Positions 44,896 to 59,439 are shown, numbered from the stretch's first letter. The stretch is 64,000 nucleotides of DNA from Brachionus plicatilis (GCA_010279815.1 QEOQ01000303.1:2096083-2160082); one strand, 5' to 3'. The notes: generated by a model from the sequence alone, not told the origin. Translations and numbers: made by a program.

Positions 44896-47800
44896 AGTAA
44901 ATTTTAAAGTAAAAAAAATTTAAATAAATTGTTCAAGTCTTTAATCTCAGTATTTTTTTTTTGGTTAAAAAATATTTTATTGACTTTATCAATCCAAAAT
45001 ATAATTTGGGTGACTCTTAATAAGAGACATATTTTTGAGTCCATCGACATGTTAATAGCATAATTTCATATAAAATTTTTAATTAAAAAGAATCAATCAA
45101 AACATCAATTTTTAATTGATGGAATAAATAATTAAATTTTATAATTAATAATCTTTTAATTTAAAAGTGCTAATAAATTAAAAGGACATGGTAAAATTAA
45201 AGTAAAATAGCATTAATCAATTAAAAAAAGAAGATATTCAAAAGAATGCAGGATAAAATTTTTTAATAAATTTAATTTTATTTAATTTAAAGATCTAAAT
45301 TTTACTCTATTTCTTTTATATTTGTTCAATATTTCAATAAATCGAATATCTGTTTTTGTCAAAATAATATAAAGAGGAAATCAAATTCATTGAGAATTGA
45401 GTTTTTGATTGACGAACTTATAGATATTTTTGGTAAATGTTTCCATTTCAGGTTAATAAAATATTCTTATTTTATTTCCCTGGTCAAATACTTCGCAAAA
45501 AATTGCTTGCTATTCAATGATTACAAGTTTTTTAAAATTAAAAAAAAATTTAATAACTTCAAGTTTGAAAAAAATAATTCTTAGTTAAAAAGGCTTAGAT
45601 CTAAAATAATCTTTTGTTAAAATACTTATAAAAAAAATTCAAATTCTTCGTTTAAACTTCCTGAACTAAAATAATTTTTTTTTAGAATTCTTATCGAAAA
45701 AACTAAAATAATAACTAAAATATTTATCCATATTTATTTATCTTTAATACTCTAGAAAAACTTTTTAAAATATTTGGGAAGATTTTTTTATTTAGAGGAC
45801 TCTTTTTACCTTGGAAAGAATAATATAAAATTCAATATCAAAAGGAGCTTTTCCCAGATAATTATTTTAGAAGATATTTTTATTGTATTTAAGCAGTCTT
45901 TAATTTTACGTTATTCAAAAAAAAACATTTTAAAAATAATTCAAAATTTTTAGTTTTTTTACTTGGTTCCTTTTTTAAAGAATGTAAAAAAAATTGGCTT
46001 ATTTAAATAAACGGCGACAGAATCGATTATAGTCATAGCAGAAGCCAGTCTAATAAACAACTGGGTTCTATGAAACTCAAAATGGTAGGGTTTAAGATTT
46101 TGATAAAGAGTTTTTTCCGTCAGTCAGACTCCGTCAATCTGAATATATTTTTTTCTTAAGTTAAAGCTAGAAATTTACCTTAAAATTAGTTTAATAAATT
46201 TTCAAACAACATTTTTTTTTAATATTTTTTTTATCTGGGCTTTGATTTCATAAATATTAATAATTGGTATGTCTAATTGGCTAATTACTTTTATTTTATC
46301 TGAATTTTGGTATAGTTGTGACTTAACAATGTGCCGTCAAAGTAACTATAAACAAATTCATGATTTTTTATAATAATTTAATAATCTTAATTTAATTAAT
46401 TAAAATAATCTTATTTTAGTTAATTAAAATAATTAAAATTTAGATTAATATTTAGATTACATGACTGTTATTTGTTATTTTAAGATCTTAATGAAATCTG
46501 GCTATATAAGTCAAATAATAATCATTTGAATTTGTCTGTCTTAAAGAATATTTAAACCATTTTTTCAATAGTTAAAATAAAGAAATTTAAAATCAAAAAT
46601 TCAGGATAATTATTAATTATTCAAGCTTAACTCGATTAAACTCTCTTAAACCCTGATTCATATTTTATTTATTTGTCTCTTCTTTCAATTCAAAGATTTT
46701 TTTATTCACTAAATTTAATTTATTGATTTAGAAACATTTAAATAAAAATAATGGAATAAATTATTCATAGTAGTTGATAGTTTTTAGTAAATCTAAACAA
46801 AAACTTTTAAACACGCTTTTTACAGTGTGTTATTCAGACTTTAAAATTATTTTTTAAAATTGATTAGGAGATCAATTGATTAGGTTAATCAGTGTCGATG
46901 ACTACACCAACATTTTTTTTATTTTTTTCAAGGATAATCAACAGGCAACCCAGACAACCCAAAAATAATGAAAAATTAAAGATTTTATGATGAAATTTTT
47001 AGAAAGAAATTTATTAAAGAAATTTTTCATCAATATCAACATTGAAATATTTCCAATAAGAAAGTCATCACTTTTTCATAATTAAATTTTGTTTCGGTTC
47101 TTTAATATAAATGAGATAACTCGTATTTACATTCGATGATATGAGATAGAAAAAATATTAAAAAATACCTAGTAATTTGTTAAAATAAAGTTTTTTTTCA
47201 AGTTTTATAAAAGATCTTAATAGATTTTTTATTTTAAATGGAAATTTTGAGATATGTTAAAGAAAGTTTTTTAATTTTTTTTGTTCAAGATTAATTTTTT
47301 TAGAATATCTGATGGAAAAAGTCTTCAAAAAATAAAGAATTGACTTTTTTGAATTGGTCGCTTGCGAGTTTACCCTAAATTTCTCTATTCTATAGGATAT
47401 GTAATTTAATATGCACTTAAATACTCCTTTATTTGAGAATGACTAATACCTAACATTATTACTAATATTATGACAAATAATATTTGCAGCTAAATATTCC
47501 AGCACAATTCCAGATTTGATAAGATCAATCGTATTCATCATGATTCTAGAATTGATAAATTGCAGGTTCCTAATGCATAATATAATCTTTTTTGGCAAAC
47601 TTTGAAGCTTGTTGCTTCATGGTACTGCTCAATTTAGACTCCATTTTGAATTCGTTTGTGTTTCCCGCTTTAAATTGAATCATATGATATTTTTTATTAT
47701 AGAATTTTTTATAATATATTTTTTGTCTTATGTTTTTAAATGGAAGAAAGACTTAATTAATTCATAATATATCAAAGGCACTCTCTGAGAATAGTTCGAT

Positions 47801-49002
47801 AAAATACAACTTATTTAAAAAAATTTTCCTGTTCCTCAGCCATGTCCATTACCAAAAATGAAGAGTTTTTCCGAAAAACTTTTCAATGAAAAGGAGATGA
47901 GCCACTTTGTTCGTATAGTTTATACGTATCATCAAAAACATTCTCAAAAGTTATTGAGACTATTCTCATTAAATGCATCAAAAATCTCCAAAGGTTTTTA
48001 TCTTCTTATTCTTTTGTTCAGATTTAAAAATTATATAATTAAAAAATAGATGGTTAAATTTAGAGACTCAAAATTTAAAATTTAAAATACAAAAAATCTT
48101 TGTTATTCATTTAAATATCAAGTATGAATAAAAAAACTCCAACAAATTAATTTAATTATTAGCTTAAAAATTTTCATTTTTTAAAGACAACCAAATGTTT
48201 TATGGTTTTGAGTCTAGTGTTTACAACCGTAGAATGATATTGTATCTTAAGATCCATATTTATCTATATTGAACTAATTTACGAATCTGAAAAGTAAAAA
48301 TTTTGTGTTGCTAATTATTTTGTTTAAAAATACTATATAATAAAAATTAAAAAAAAAACATTATAATAAAAAATCATATATCTGTTAATAAAAAATATTT
48401 AATTTACCGAGACTGATAAATTGATTAATTACTAGAAATTTTTTAAGAATTACTTTTTAAAAATATCATAAAACACAATGAGTTTAAAAAACCTTATATC
48501 TGTCGCTTTTTTGAAATAAAAATTAAATTTTTTTTTATATTAAAAAAGGACATTCGAGAATCCACAATAAAATCTAGGTGATTCTTGATAATATATAATT
48601 TTATTTATTATTAATCTACTTCAAACAAAATTTTTATCTAATTAATTTTTTGAAAAAAGTTCAAATTTTACAATATTTTTAGAGAAATTTGTATCTATCT
48701 AAATTAGACCTTCATAATTCCAGAATTGTATGCACAATTTGGAATTACTATTTGATTTTACTTTTTTTAATCTTTTAGTTATAAGCTTAAAATTTTATGA
48801 TCATTTTATAAATAAAAAAAAAGGTTACTAGAAAAGTTTTTAATTATTTTATTTTTTTCGAATTTCTATTAATCAGAGGCGTATGATAAAAACCGTATAA
48901 AATGTATCAAAAAAATCAAAATAATACTAAAATTTGCAGAATCCATATAACTCATCGATCCTTGAAAAATCGTTTGAATTGAAGCTTTACATATTAATAT
49001 TA
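44896..49002. other. Gene desert, first part
   Basis: AT-rich, without supported genes. Open frames at 45390 and 47858 are short and domain-free. The stretch 46010-46140 is GC-richer and unexplained. A degenerate copy of the 'GCCGGTCCCAAG' repeat family is at 46305-46365. Confidence 0.35.
46305..46365 (-). repeat. 'GCCGGTCCCAAG' family repeat, degenerate copy 3
   Basis: GGTATAGTTGTGACTTAACAATGTGCCGTCAAAGTAACTATAAAC aligns with GGTATGGTTGTGACTAAACAACCTGCCGACAAAGTTAGTATGAG at 41500-41543. Only this inner segment is kept. Confidence 0.5.
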
Positions 49003-49056
49003 TAATTATTATTATTCTTTTATTTATTTCAAAAATTGCGCCCAACTCGGCGATGA
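49003..49056 (-). repeat. Retroelement 3'-end hairpin with microsatellite tail, copy 4
   Basis: On the minus strand: TCATCGCCGAGTTGGGCGCAA, then TTTTTGAAATAAATAAAAGAATAATAATAATTATAAT. The hairpin is CGCC/GGCG, with the same linker and tail layout as copies 1, 3 and 5. Confidence 0.55.
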
Positions 49057-52000
49057 GAGAAAAAATTTAATACAAAAAAAAAAAAGAAATTGTTTAAATA
49101 ATGTAAGGCTACAGGTTTAAAAGTGAAAAATGGTTTTTCAAGAGTTTTGACAGTAAAATTCTTTTTATAGGAGTCTTATGAACTCAATTTAAAAATTAAC
49201 TCAATGGAGATTAGGGTATTGTGATTTTTCTTTACATAATGTTGTATACTTTTTAAAATAATTTTCCCAAGAAATTCTAAGAATCTTTACAGTTGTTATT
49301 TTTTTGTTGTAAAACTTAGAAAAAAAAATTAAGTGAAAAATGGAAAACATATGTTAAAAGACATTTTTTTAGGTTGACATAGATGTTAAGGTTTAATAAC
49401 ATGAAATGCTTTTTTTAAACTTCAGTTCATTTTATTTCATACAATTTATGCAATTTATTCTATCTAAATCCATTTTTTTTTTGTTCACTTTTTAAAAAAT
49501 TGAAACATCAAAATAAAATTAAGACAAATAATTTTCAATATTAAGTTTTGAAAAAAAAGAGATCATTTTTAAAAATTTAAAAATGATTTCAATAAATATT
49601 CAAACTGATCTAAATGTCTGAAAGATATAGATTCATTTAATCTTATCATTTCTTGCATTAAATGTACTTTTAATTTTTATTGAACTCATATGAAAATAAT
49701 AAAATCAGATTAAATCAAGATCGAACAAAAATAATGAACAAAAACTGCATCGGATGAGATCATAAAATTTAATCAAATAATTTTTCTGTGATTTAGAAAA
49801 AAGCGTTTTTTAATATGTTTTAAATCGGCCATAAATATCTTATCTTTTTTTTGTTACCTTTAATTATCATTTTTATTTTTTCTATGGCTAATTTTTAGCA
49901 ATTAAACATCTTTATTTTTTAAAAAAGCTTAGTAGACTAATTTATCTTCATAAGCTATTTTAAAATTTTCATAATTCACATAATAAAATGAGATAAATTT
50001 TTTCAATTTAAATTCATACTCTAAACGATTTTACTATTAAAAATAAATCACTACATAGCCATTTGTTGTCTAATATCATTTGATTAAATATTTACTCAAA
50101 TAATTAAACTAGGTTAATAACAGAATATTAATTAAAGTATCAAAGTACTTAAAGGATGACCAGGTTTAGTCTAGTTTAGTTTTAATTTTTTCATATTCGG
50201 CTCATGTTTTCCCAGCTTCCGAAAAACTATAAAAAAAATGTTGAGAATTTTTGGTTTAGAAGCGTGTGTAGGTCAATTTATTTTAGACTAGCTCAAAGCA
50301 AATATTTTTTATTGTTTAAATCAGGGTTAATTTTAAAATAATCACAAATTTTTTTTAAAAATAGGCCTTGAGGCTTTAAAGGTTAATTTAGAAAAAAAAT
50401 TTAATTAATGCTTTACTGAGAACAATGTATCAAGCCAGCTATCAACTGCGGTGAAAAGATTGCTTACCAGACAGCCTAACCTTTAGGAGATAAACAAAAA
50501 CCAATGTAATTTAAATAGAAAATTCTTAATCCGAGATTAATATTTTATAAGAAAGAATTTCTAACTAAAAGTACAATAGTTAGTTTGGTCAAATTTATTA
50601 AACTTAGTATTAAATTTCTTTTAATCTTTGTGGCTCTACTCTTTTCTGAAACATAGAATGACTTAGTGACTTGAATAATTTCAAAATATTTTGAAATTTC
50701 AAAATTTTGAAATGTAGAAAAATCTGAGTTTTTTTTTCTAAATTTGAGTTTTAAATCCAGTAACTGAGACAACAATGGCGAAAAATGGCTTCAATGAGAA
50801 TGTTTGAGGAAATTAAATGTTATTTGAGCTAAGCAATTACGTAAATTTCGCTATTTGAACTTTGGAAAGAAATTTAAGCGCCATATTATGATAAATTTTT
50901 ATTGTTTTATTTTAGGTATTCACATCAAAACATGCAATTAAAAAACTTTTTTTTCATACAAGTGCATTTGACGCACAGTCTAAATCAGCTTTTTTCCAAC
51001 ATTACTAATTTTAAGTCTAAATTTTCACTTCAATAAAATTCCATTCGAAACAGCCTGTCAATCTTTCCAAAAAATTTTCTCTAAATAAATAAATTAACAA
51101 ACCGGTTTAGAGGTTTGATTTAGAAAAAAAATCAAGTTTTTCAAGTCTGGATTACAAGATTTTTTAGGTATTTACATTCTAGAGTATTTTATTGAAATTT
51201 TATTTTGAGAAAAAAATTAAGATGAATGTAATTGAAGAAAATATTTATCTTTTTTTTTTTTTAAATTAAGATTTATAGGATCATTTAAAGCGCAAATGTA
51301 GCATTTGGATATCTAATTTTTTCAAAATGTTTTCATGGTACCAAATAATAAAATCAATATTTATAATGGTCTGCTACAAAACAAATCTTGATTAGGTTTC
51401 AGCTTATTTATTCGGTTGTTTATTCAAAAAAAAAAAAAATTTAAATTATTTTTTTTTTACTCGTATTCAATTAACTTGTCTAAAATAAATCAAAATAGAA
51501 TTTTTATGTCGGGAGATTGTTTGTTTAAAATTAATTAATAATTTTTTTTGGATGATACGATTAATTTTTTTAAATCCTAATGATTTTGTGTTAATTAAAA
51601 TTAAAAACATATGTGAAAAAGATTTATTTCGAAATGATATTTAGGTTTTTTTTGCTAAAATAATTAAAAATAATCCGAAAAAATTTATTTTTGTTATAAT
51701 AAATTTTACGCACATTTTCATAGCAAATGGAAATTTTAAATCAAGTCTTCACGACTTGATAAAATTAATTTTTGAAAAAAGCTTGCGAAAGATAGTTTTT
51801 TCCCCAGCAAAGATTTAAATTCATTTTTAGACAAAAAGAGTTCATTAATTTTATCGAGAATACGTTAAATTTCATTACAAAAATAATTAATTATTATCTT
51901 AAAATTAAATTCCATTAATCAAATAGAACAAGAAAAAATAGTTTTTTTTTAAAATGATCCGGTGTAAAACATATTTATTTTTTTAATAAATTCCGAGTCA

Positions 52001-55000
52001 CGAAATTACAATTGTGAATCAGAAACTTCATTTTTCTGATAAAAAATTCGCAATACACAAATTAAGTTTAAATAAAATAAAACTAAAATTATTTAAATAT
52101 TTTTTTCCTCTTATATAAAAGTAAATAAATTAATTTGTAATTGTTTTTGGCTATTTTTTTTATTGTCGTTTACGAGGATTACAAAGGAGTAAAAATTTCG
52201 ATTTACCTGAAATTTTTAATCAGAGAGAGCTTCGAAAAAAATTTTTTTAAATGCTAATTTACAATTTTTAAAAAAATAGCCTTGTTTTTTCAATAGAATC
52301 CAAAATGTCAAACAAATTAATTTTTTTTATTTGTGTTTTAATTAAATTTTGATTCACATTTTTTATTGATGCAGCATACATTTCCTTTGGTTCAATTGAG
52401 GATTTTTCAAAAAGAAATCTTATTTTTATTACACTATTCTTGTTAAAAAATTCTTTTATAAAGTTTAATTTTTATCTATGTTAAAATTAAATTAAAGCAA
52501 AAATTTTAGCTATTATAATAAAAATGTTATAAAATTTAATTGCTCTATGTTATGTCTTTTAGTCAAAAATGAAAATTAGTATTTTTCTAATGCAATTTAA
52601 ATCTTTCTGGATTTTTAATTAGTTAATTTTTATCTTAATTTTTAGAAATAGAAATAATAGTAAATATTATGGAAAACTAAACTAAGAAATTTTGATTTAT
52701 TATAATAAAAGACTAATAATTTAATAAATAACTGAATAATTTGTTTCTACTAACAAACTTTGTCTATTTTGTTGAAGTCAATCTTTTAAGTATAGACGCG
52801 AAAGAAATATTTTCACATTTTTAATCAACTCACTACACTGGAATTAAATGTTCTAAATTTTAACAAAAATAGGCAAATTCTAGCAAAAATTTTCCAGAGG
52901 GTAACTAAAATACATTTGTTATCAGGTCTTTTATCTTTCTTGTTCTCTTCTGACAAAAACACAATCAATTCAACAATGATTTCACCCTATAGAGAGCTTT
53001 TTAAAAAATAAAGCTAACCCAAATCCGGCAGCCGGAATTATCTTAGACCTCCCGTACAGTTTCATGTTAAATCTTTTAGTAAGACCAAGAATTAAACTGT
53101 GAGATAAAAAATTTGGCATGAGCTGACACATTTTGTTATAACCAGTTTTAGATCTCAACAAAAAATTTATTTTCAATTTTTAATTTTTGTTTTAAAAAAA
53201 ATTGTGTAAACTGAGAGAGTCCGAAATAGTTTATTTGCTTTAAAGTCATATGGATTCACTAGAAAGAACAAGGCGATCAAAATGACAACTTTTTCATTTT
53301 TGAAGAGCTATAACTTGACAAAAATTAAGATATCAACTCAAAATTAAGTCAAATTTGATAATTCCACGTTAATTTATTTTTTATATTTTATGTTATTAAG
53401 TAAAATAAATTTAGATGTAAAATGCTGTCGAAATAACTTATTCTGTTTTTAGCTTGAAGCAACCATTAAAGTGGCATAATGTTTAGTTTTTTTCTAAAAA
53501 TTTATTTTTTGAACGTTTAAGTATTTGGTGTATTTAAGTATCTTTTTTTGTATTTTCTTTCAGTTTTTTTCCGAAATAAACTTGGAACAACACAAATTAT
53601 TCAATAATTTTAATCCTTATTATTAAATTTTTTAAAGAGAAAAAAAATAAAATATTTAAAAAAATTGGAAATTAAATTGATTTAATTCGAAATTCGGAAA
53701 TTTTATAGGTGCTCCTGGTGTTTAGCAGAGCAGAAGCTCAACAAGTAAACTTTCCAGATTAACCAACTTTCAATATTTCCTTTCACAAGTCTTGCCATTT
53801 TGAGGAACCCTTTAACAAAATCTAGCACAAATTTTATTGATATTTTCCAAAGACGTGCAAATATATTTCTAGATTATAGTCAAATCTAGAAGGAAATTGT
53901 ATTAGAAAGTTAATGAATTAAATTAAACAACTCAAGTAGATTTTTGAAGAGAAGACAAGAAAAAATGTAAATAATTAAGCTAAGTAAAACTGCACCAAAA
54001 TGTAATTCACTTTAAAAATACTAAGATTCAAACGTGCTATTGATTAATAAATTTTGCTACTAAAGACTAATACTCAATTCTTAAATTATCTTTTTTTGAA
54101 TAAATTTTAATTTTTAAAATTATGTTATGTTATCCAAAATTGACCCGTACTTAATTAGAATAAATTACAATCTTTTTTATTTTCAAAATTTGATAGAAAA
54201 GAGATAGATATGCAAAATTGAATCATAAAATAGTTCATTAATAGTTAATTTCTGCAAAAGCTATGCAATCAAATTGATATATTTAAAGATAATTTTTTTT
54301 TAGCAGAGACTTGCTTTTATTAACTCAAGATGATTTAAACAATTAAAACTTTCATTCATTTATTTTCACTTTTTTATTTAGAATTGATGATTTAATTGAT
54401 TTTTGTGCTCCATTTGGTGCAGTACAGATTCATTCTATTCTGCTAAGATAAATTTTTAATATAAAAAAAAGAACGAAAACAGACCATGTGATAGATTTTT
54501 ATAATAATTGGAAGCATATTAACTTTATATGTAAGTTATAAATAATGGTTGGAGTTAAGTTTTTATCTATTTATTTATTGGAAAATTGATTAAAATTTTT
54601 TTTCAATTTTGTTATCTAAAATTGAAAAGTTCAACAAAAAAAAATTATAAACTAGACTTTTTACCGATTGTTTTCATATACGAGCAATCAAGTGTGTTTT
54701 TTTTCTTAAAAAAAGGAGATGATTTTTTAAAATTATTGCTATACTTTTTGAGAAATAATTACCTTTTATTCATTTTTATTCTTTGATTATTTTCATATTT
54801 AATTTTATCTTTTTTCTAAGAGTTTATTTTATTAAAATCAAAACAAGCAAGTCTTACTTTTTTCTTGCTTGTAATCTTAGATGAAAAAATCTAAGATATT
54901 AATAAAAAAATTTGAATTTATAAAAGCATGTTTTGTGTTCGAACTAGTGTGCAATTATCGTGGGTTGAAACTTAACACATTGTAAAATATTACATGACTA

Positions 55001-56102
55001 TTTGTCGTGATTTAAAATGTTGTGATATAGTTTAATTTTTAAAACGAAATTAGATATTATTTTAGATAATATAATTTAAAGAAGATTTTTTGTATTTAAA
55101 CTGCTTAAAAGGCAATTTTTTTAACTTAAATATTTTTATGTTCATAGCACAAATGAGATAAAATTTGATTTTTTGATTGAATTCATTTTATTAAAATTGA
55201 CTGCAGTTTTAGCCATTTAAGACAAGTTCTGAATGATTTAAAAATTTCATTATTTTTTCATTAGACACAATGAATTAAAAAAAAAAACTGTACAAAATTT
55301 GAAAAAAATTTTAATTTTTTTGAATAGAGTCAAAAATTTATTTTGTAAATTGTATTCAGTGAATAGCATGAATCCATTTTATGCTAAACAAGTATTAAAT
55401 ATTTAGGGTAAAAAAAAAGTACTAAAATTTTTTTTTTGTATTGCTTTTTTATTTTTAAAATTTAAAATGCTGTTAATTAGAAGGTAAAAAAAAAAAGATT
55501 TATAAAAAAAATTTGATATTTGTCTGTCAATACTGTCTTGAAAGCATATAAAATCAACTTTGTTATGTCATAAAATTGACTTCTTATTTAAACTAGGCAA
55601 CAGACTAATTTAGATTTTTCAAAGGTTCTGAAATTGTGCTTTTTAAAGCTCCAAAACAAATAATCAAAAATAAATAAACACAAAATCAAGCCGTGATGTA
55701 TATTTTTTTTGCGCAAATTGGTATTGTAAAAGTTTGTAAAAATACCGAATGATTTATATCATATTTTTATAATTGCACAACAATAAGGTTAGCTAATAAT
55801 TGATATTATTATGTAAACCTAATTTCTTCACCTCATAATTTAATCTGTTTTTAGTTTAGTAATGGTAAATATTTCGAGCGCAGATACTATAAACCAACAA
55901 GGGCTTTGAATTCATTGAGAAAAACCAATTCAAAAAATGGTAAAATAAACTCAAAGTGTTAGTTTGATTCGGTTTTAAAATTGTGTTTTTTCGAGCTTTT
56001 TGTTCCGAAAATTTGTCTAAAATTTGATTAGGCATGGAATTATCAAGGGCACCTGAGATTGTTTTACCTAGATATTTAATTAGTCATAAATTTTACGAAC
56101 AA
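49057..56102. other. Gene desert, second part
   Basis: AT-rich. GC-richer islands occur at 50400-50490 and 52990-53165; neither translates into anything I recognise. I see no transposon ends or RNA genes. Confidence 0.35.
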
Positions 56103-56421
56103 GGGCAAAATGTAATTTATTGTACATTTTTATATTTTTACATTTTTACATTTTTGAGAGAAGAAAAAAAATTCTCAAAATCTAAAAATCTAAAAAAATT
56201 TTCATTCAAGAAAAGTAATAATAAATTCGCAATTACTTAAAAAGGAGTTTTAGAAAAATTTTAATGAAAAAACCAAGGATAATATTTTGAAAATCCCTAT
56301 TAATTAATTGCGAATTTATTATTACTTTTCTTGAATGAAATTTTTTTTAGATTTTTTGATTTTGAGAATTTTTTTTCTTCTGTTAAAAATGTAAAAATGT
56401 ACAATAAATTAAATTTTGCCC
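56103..56421. mobile_element. Hairpin MITE, ~319 bp, long inverted repeats
   Basis: The left arm (GGGCAAAATGTAATTTATTGTAC..., 56103 to about 56236) is inverted at about 56308-56421, nearly throughout, leaving a loop of about 70 bp. It is flanked by GAACAA on both sides (56097-56102, 56422-56427); CGAACAA if the last C is counted as flank. Its transcript would fold into a long double strand. Confidence 0.85.
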
Positions 56422-56427
56422 GAACAA

Positions 56428-57295
56428 GTAATTTAGCTGTATTTTAAGAAAAAAAAAATTCAAATATTTGCAGACTCCTAAACTCTTTTAATAGTGAATG
56501 ATAGATGAAATAAATTTTTTAAATTGATATTAAGTAAAAGATTCTTATTCTTGAAAGGCTGAACATTTTAGATTAGCAACTTGATCTGTTCAAATCGAAC
56601 AATTCTTTTTAATTTGATAAGATTTTATTGCTTTGTAGACAAATATTTGGAAAAAATTTATTTATTTAAATAAATTAAAAATCTATGTTGCTTTTGGCAA
56701 CAAAATTGTATCCATGCTAAATTCGACCTTAAAATCAAAACAAAGTTTTTTTTTTTTTCAAAACACTCACAAAACTTGTGCAACTCAGTTGATTTTGCTC
56801 AGGTTTCGTAAGAGATAAAACAATTGTTGATTATTAAATTTTAAAAATGTATGTATATTAAACAAATTAAAAAAAAAATAAAAAAAGTTTAAAATTTTTA
56901 TCATCATACATCAATCAGTGCAGACACATTAATTTTTTAAAGTCTTATCAAAAGTTATGCACGGCTAACAAAAAAAATGAAATCTTTTAATTTTCTATTT
57001 TTCGAATAGAAAGTCTCTAGAATTTAACTTTTTTTCAATTTAAAAATCCATTTTAAATTTTAATTTTATGTTCATAAATTTTCAACAACAACAACAACAA
57101 AAATAAAAAAAAAAAACTATTAAAATTTTTAGCATTATGAGTCAAATTTTTGACACAAATCTCTCGGCGACTAATCTTTACCTTGGATTACGTTCGGTAA
57201 ATAAAATATTGACATGGGCGTTAATCTAGTCAACAACAAAAGGGCAATTAATTATTAAAGTAAAAACTTCATTTTTAATTTAGATACATAGATAA
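56428..57295. other. Upstream region of the ARF-family gene
   Basis: AT-rich, with a CAA microsatellite at 57088-57099. 57150-57240 is a little less AT-rich (CTCTCGGCGACTAATC, ACATGGGCGTTAATC) and may hold promoter elements. No coding exon is visible. Confidence 0.3.
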
Positions 57296-57856
57296 ATGGG
57301 AGTTATATTGTCAAAGATTTCGTGTATATTCGAGTCGCTGAGGTACGACCCAGCTCGGATCCTGCTGCTGGGTCTCGACTCAGTGGGCAAAACAACTATT
57401 TTGTACCGAATGCATTTGAACCAGAACTTGCCAACTCTGCCGACCATTGGATTCAATGTGGAAACTCTGGAGCCAGTTGAGGGCCTTCGTCTTCACGTAT
57501 GGGACATTGGTGGCCAAGACAAACTAAGAGGCATTTGGAAGTTTTATATCAAAAATTGCGAGGGCCTGTTTTACGTGGTCGACTCGTCAGATCGCGAGCG
57601 CATCGAGCTAGCACGGACCGAGCTCTACGGTCTCCTCGATTTTGAGGATATGAAAAAAATACCTGTCATCATAATTGCCAATAAACAAGACATTGGACTG
57701 AGCATGTCGCTGAGCGAGATTGAAAAGTACATGCGCTTGGGTGAAATCAAAAATCCCTATCACATTTATGGCACTTGTGCCACAACTGGAGAGGGTCTAG
57801 TCAAAGCGTTTAGTCACATGACCGAGATGGTCAAAGAAAATCGCGGAATTGTTTAA
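57296..57856 (+). CDS. ARF/ARL-family small GTPase (186 aa), intronless
   Basis: A membrane-associated GTP-binding switch of the ARF family, which controls vesicle coat or tether recruitment. Gly2 (MGVILSK) is positioned for N-myristoylation. The P-loop is GLDSVGKTT (about 26-34; GLDAAGKTT in classical ARFs), switch I PTIGFNVE, switch [12 protein letters not shown] with the catalytic Gln, guanine motif NKQD and CAT near the end. The length is normal. The sequence is clearly ARF-like but differs from ARF1/ARF6 consensus at many places, so the subfamily (ARF, ARL1 or ARL5-like) is open. It is intronless and GC-richer than its surroundings, so it could be a retrocopy; all motifs are intact, so it is probably functional. 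Confidence 0.9.
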   Translation: MGVILSKISCIFESLRYDPARILLLGLDSVGKTTILYRMHLNQNLPTLPTIGFNVETLEPVEGLRLHVWDIGGQDKLRGIWKFYIKNCEGLFYVVDSSDRERIELARTELYGLLDFEDMKKIPVIIIANKQDIGLSMSLSEIEKYMRLGEIKNPYHIYGTCATTGEGLVKAFSHMTEMVKENRGIV

Positions 57857-58567
57857 TTTACAATAAAAGATGTTCAAGTATCTCAGGTGAAAAATTTATT
57901 TTGGTTGTCTGTTTAAATGCGACACTTAAAAAGCTTAGTTCTCTGAGAATAAATGTAATCTATGTAAATTAGTGACACTTTAGAAAATTAGAGCCGTTTT
58001 ACAATTTTGTTGGAACTGATACACTTGACTATTATTTAATAATGTAATAAAAAAATATATATTTTAGTTTATTGGAATATTTTTTTACCAAGCTTTGAAA
58101 CGGTGCCTTAATTGTACAAATGATTTAAATTTAAAAAATAGAATTTTAAATCAAATTACATATTAATAAAGTATTTTTGAAATAAAAATTAAATTTTTTG
58201 TTTTTTTTTTTTAAGTTTTTTTTCAATAAACTTTATTTTTTGAAATATTTAGTTTATTGAACAATTTTTCTCAAGATAATCATTAAATTTGCTTGAAATT
58301 TCTGAGATCTTTGATCAATTTTTCGTTACAGCCTATGTAAAATAAATTTTCGTTTTGACAAATTAAAAAAAAATTAAATTTAAATTTAAATTACAAAAAG
58401 TTAATTTATGGACAATTTACCATACATTTAAAAAGAATAAAAAATTTTATTAAAGTAACCCAAAAATTCTTGAAAGATCTAAAAGATCCAAAAAACTTCT
58501 TCTGCTGAGCTTTTTTTTTCAATTTAAAATAGAATCAACTTTATCTTCATGCAATTCGATTCCAAAT
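57857..58567. other. AT-rich intergenic sequence after the ARF-family gene
   Basis: ACAATAAAAGATG directly after the stop may provide the poly(A) signal. Nothing else is recognised. Confidence 0.3.
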
Positions 58568-58613
58568 CATCGCCAAATTTGGCGTAATTTTTGAAATAAA
58601 TAATAATAATTAT
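58568..58613 (+). repeat. Retroelement 3'-end hairpin with (TAA)n tail, copy 5
   Basis: TCATCGCCAAATTTGGCGTAA, then TTTTTGAAATAAATAATAATAATTATT. The stem GCCAAA/TTTGGC is perfect here. It is very close to copy 3 at 19327. Confidence 0.6.
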
Positions 58614-58790
58614 TAAAAAAAAAATAGTAATTCTATTCATGTCAAAAGTCTTTAAATTTTTTATTTAATACAAAAGAAAAAAAATACTATTAATACAAAG
58701 ATTTCACTCAGAAATTGAGTAACTTAATTTACTTCTATATAAAAAGAATAACACTTATCTCCTAATATAAAACCTACATATTGTGAAAAA

Positions 58791-58965
58791 GTAAAAAAAT
58801 TAGCATTGATCTATAAATGTGAAAATTGATTTTATAAAAATGACTATAAAATTTTAGCTTGTACTTATAGTATAGTACACTATTATAACTAAATCAACAA
58901 AATATTATATGTTTTTTTTAAATCAATTTTCACATTTATAGATCAATGCTAATTATTTTTTTTAC
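58791..58965. repeat. Inverted repeat, ~42-bp arms, ~85-bp loop
   Basis: Arm GTAAAAAAATTAGCATTGATCTATAAATGTG and onward (58791-58832) is inverted at 58920-58965 with a small length difference in the A-run. It looks like a short MITE; no target duplication is obvious. Confidence 0.7.
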
Positions 58966-59439
58966 TTTACGTTCAAATTAATTGCGGTTTCTTTTTAATA
59001 CTTTTAAAATTTAAATAGAGTGCAATTTTTCACAATTTGCACAGATTTTGCAGATTTCCGCAGTAAATGAAATAAAAGTTGTTTATTTGTTTCATCTACA
59101 GAAAAAAGTTTTTGATAATCAGAACAAAAGTTATAAAATTTTTTTCTTTTTGTATTGAAAGTTTTCTATGAAATCTTGTAATTCCTACAAAAACTTGAGT
59201 AGGAAAAAGAACATTGCTCTAATATTCTTTAAAGCTTATTATTTTTTTTTAATTGTTTATTTATTATTTAAATAGACTTTGAGTAATGAAACTCCTTTAG
59301 CTATTGTTCATATATTAAAAGAAAGTGAAACAGATATAAGGTATTACAAAATTGGGTACACAATATTTAAAAAACATATAGTAAAATGGGAATATTAAGA
59401 AAGAGAAGCGTCTATAGACAATTGAAAGATTTGGCTGTT

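Noticed and set aside
47858..48049. 63-codon open frame
   Set aside because: No domain, AT-rich codons, no splice partners; chance frame.
50396..50490. GC-richer patch considered as tRNA or rRNA fragment
   Set aside because: No cloverleaf and no conserved rRNA block that I could recognise.
52982..53176. 64-codon open frame on the minus strand in a GC-richer island
   Set aside because: No recognisable protein; I could not find neighbouring exons.
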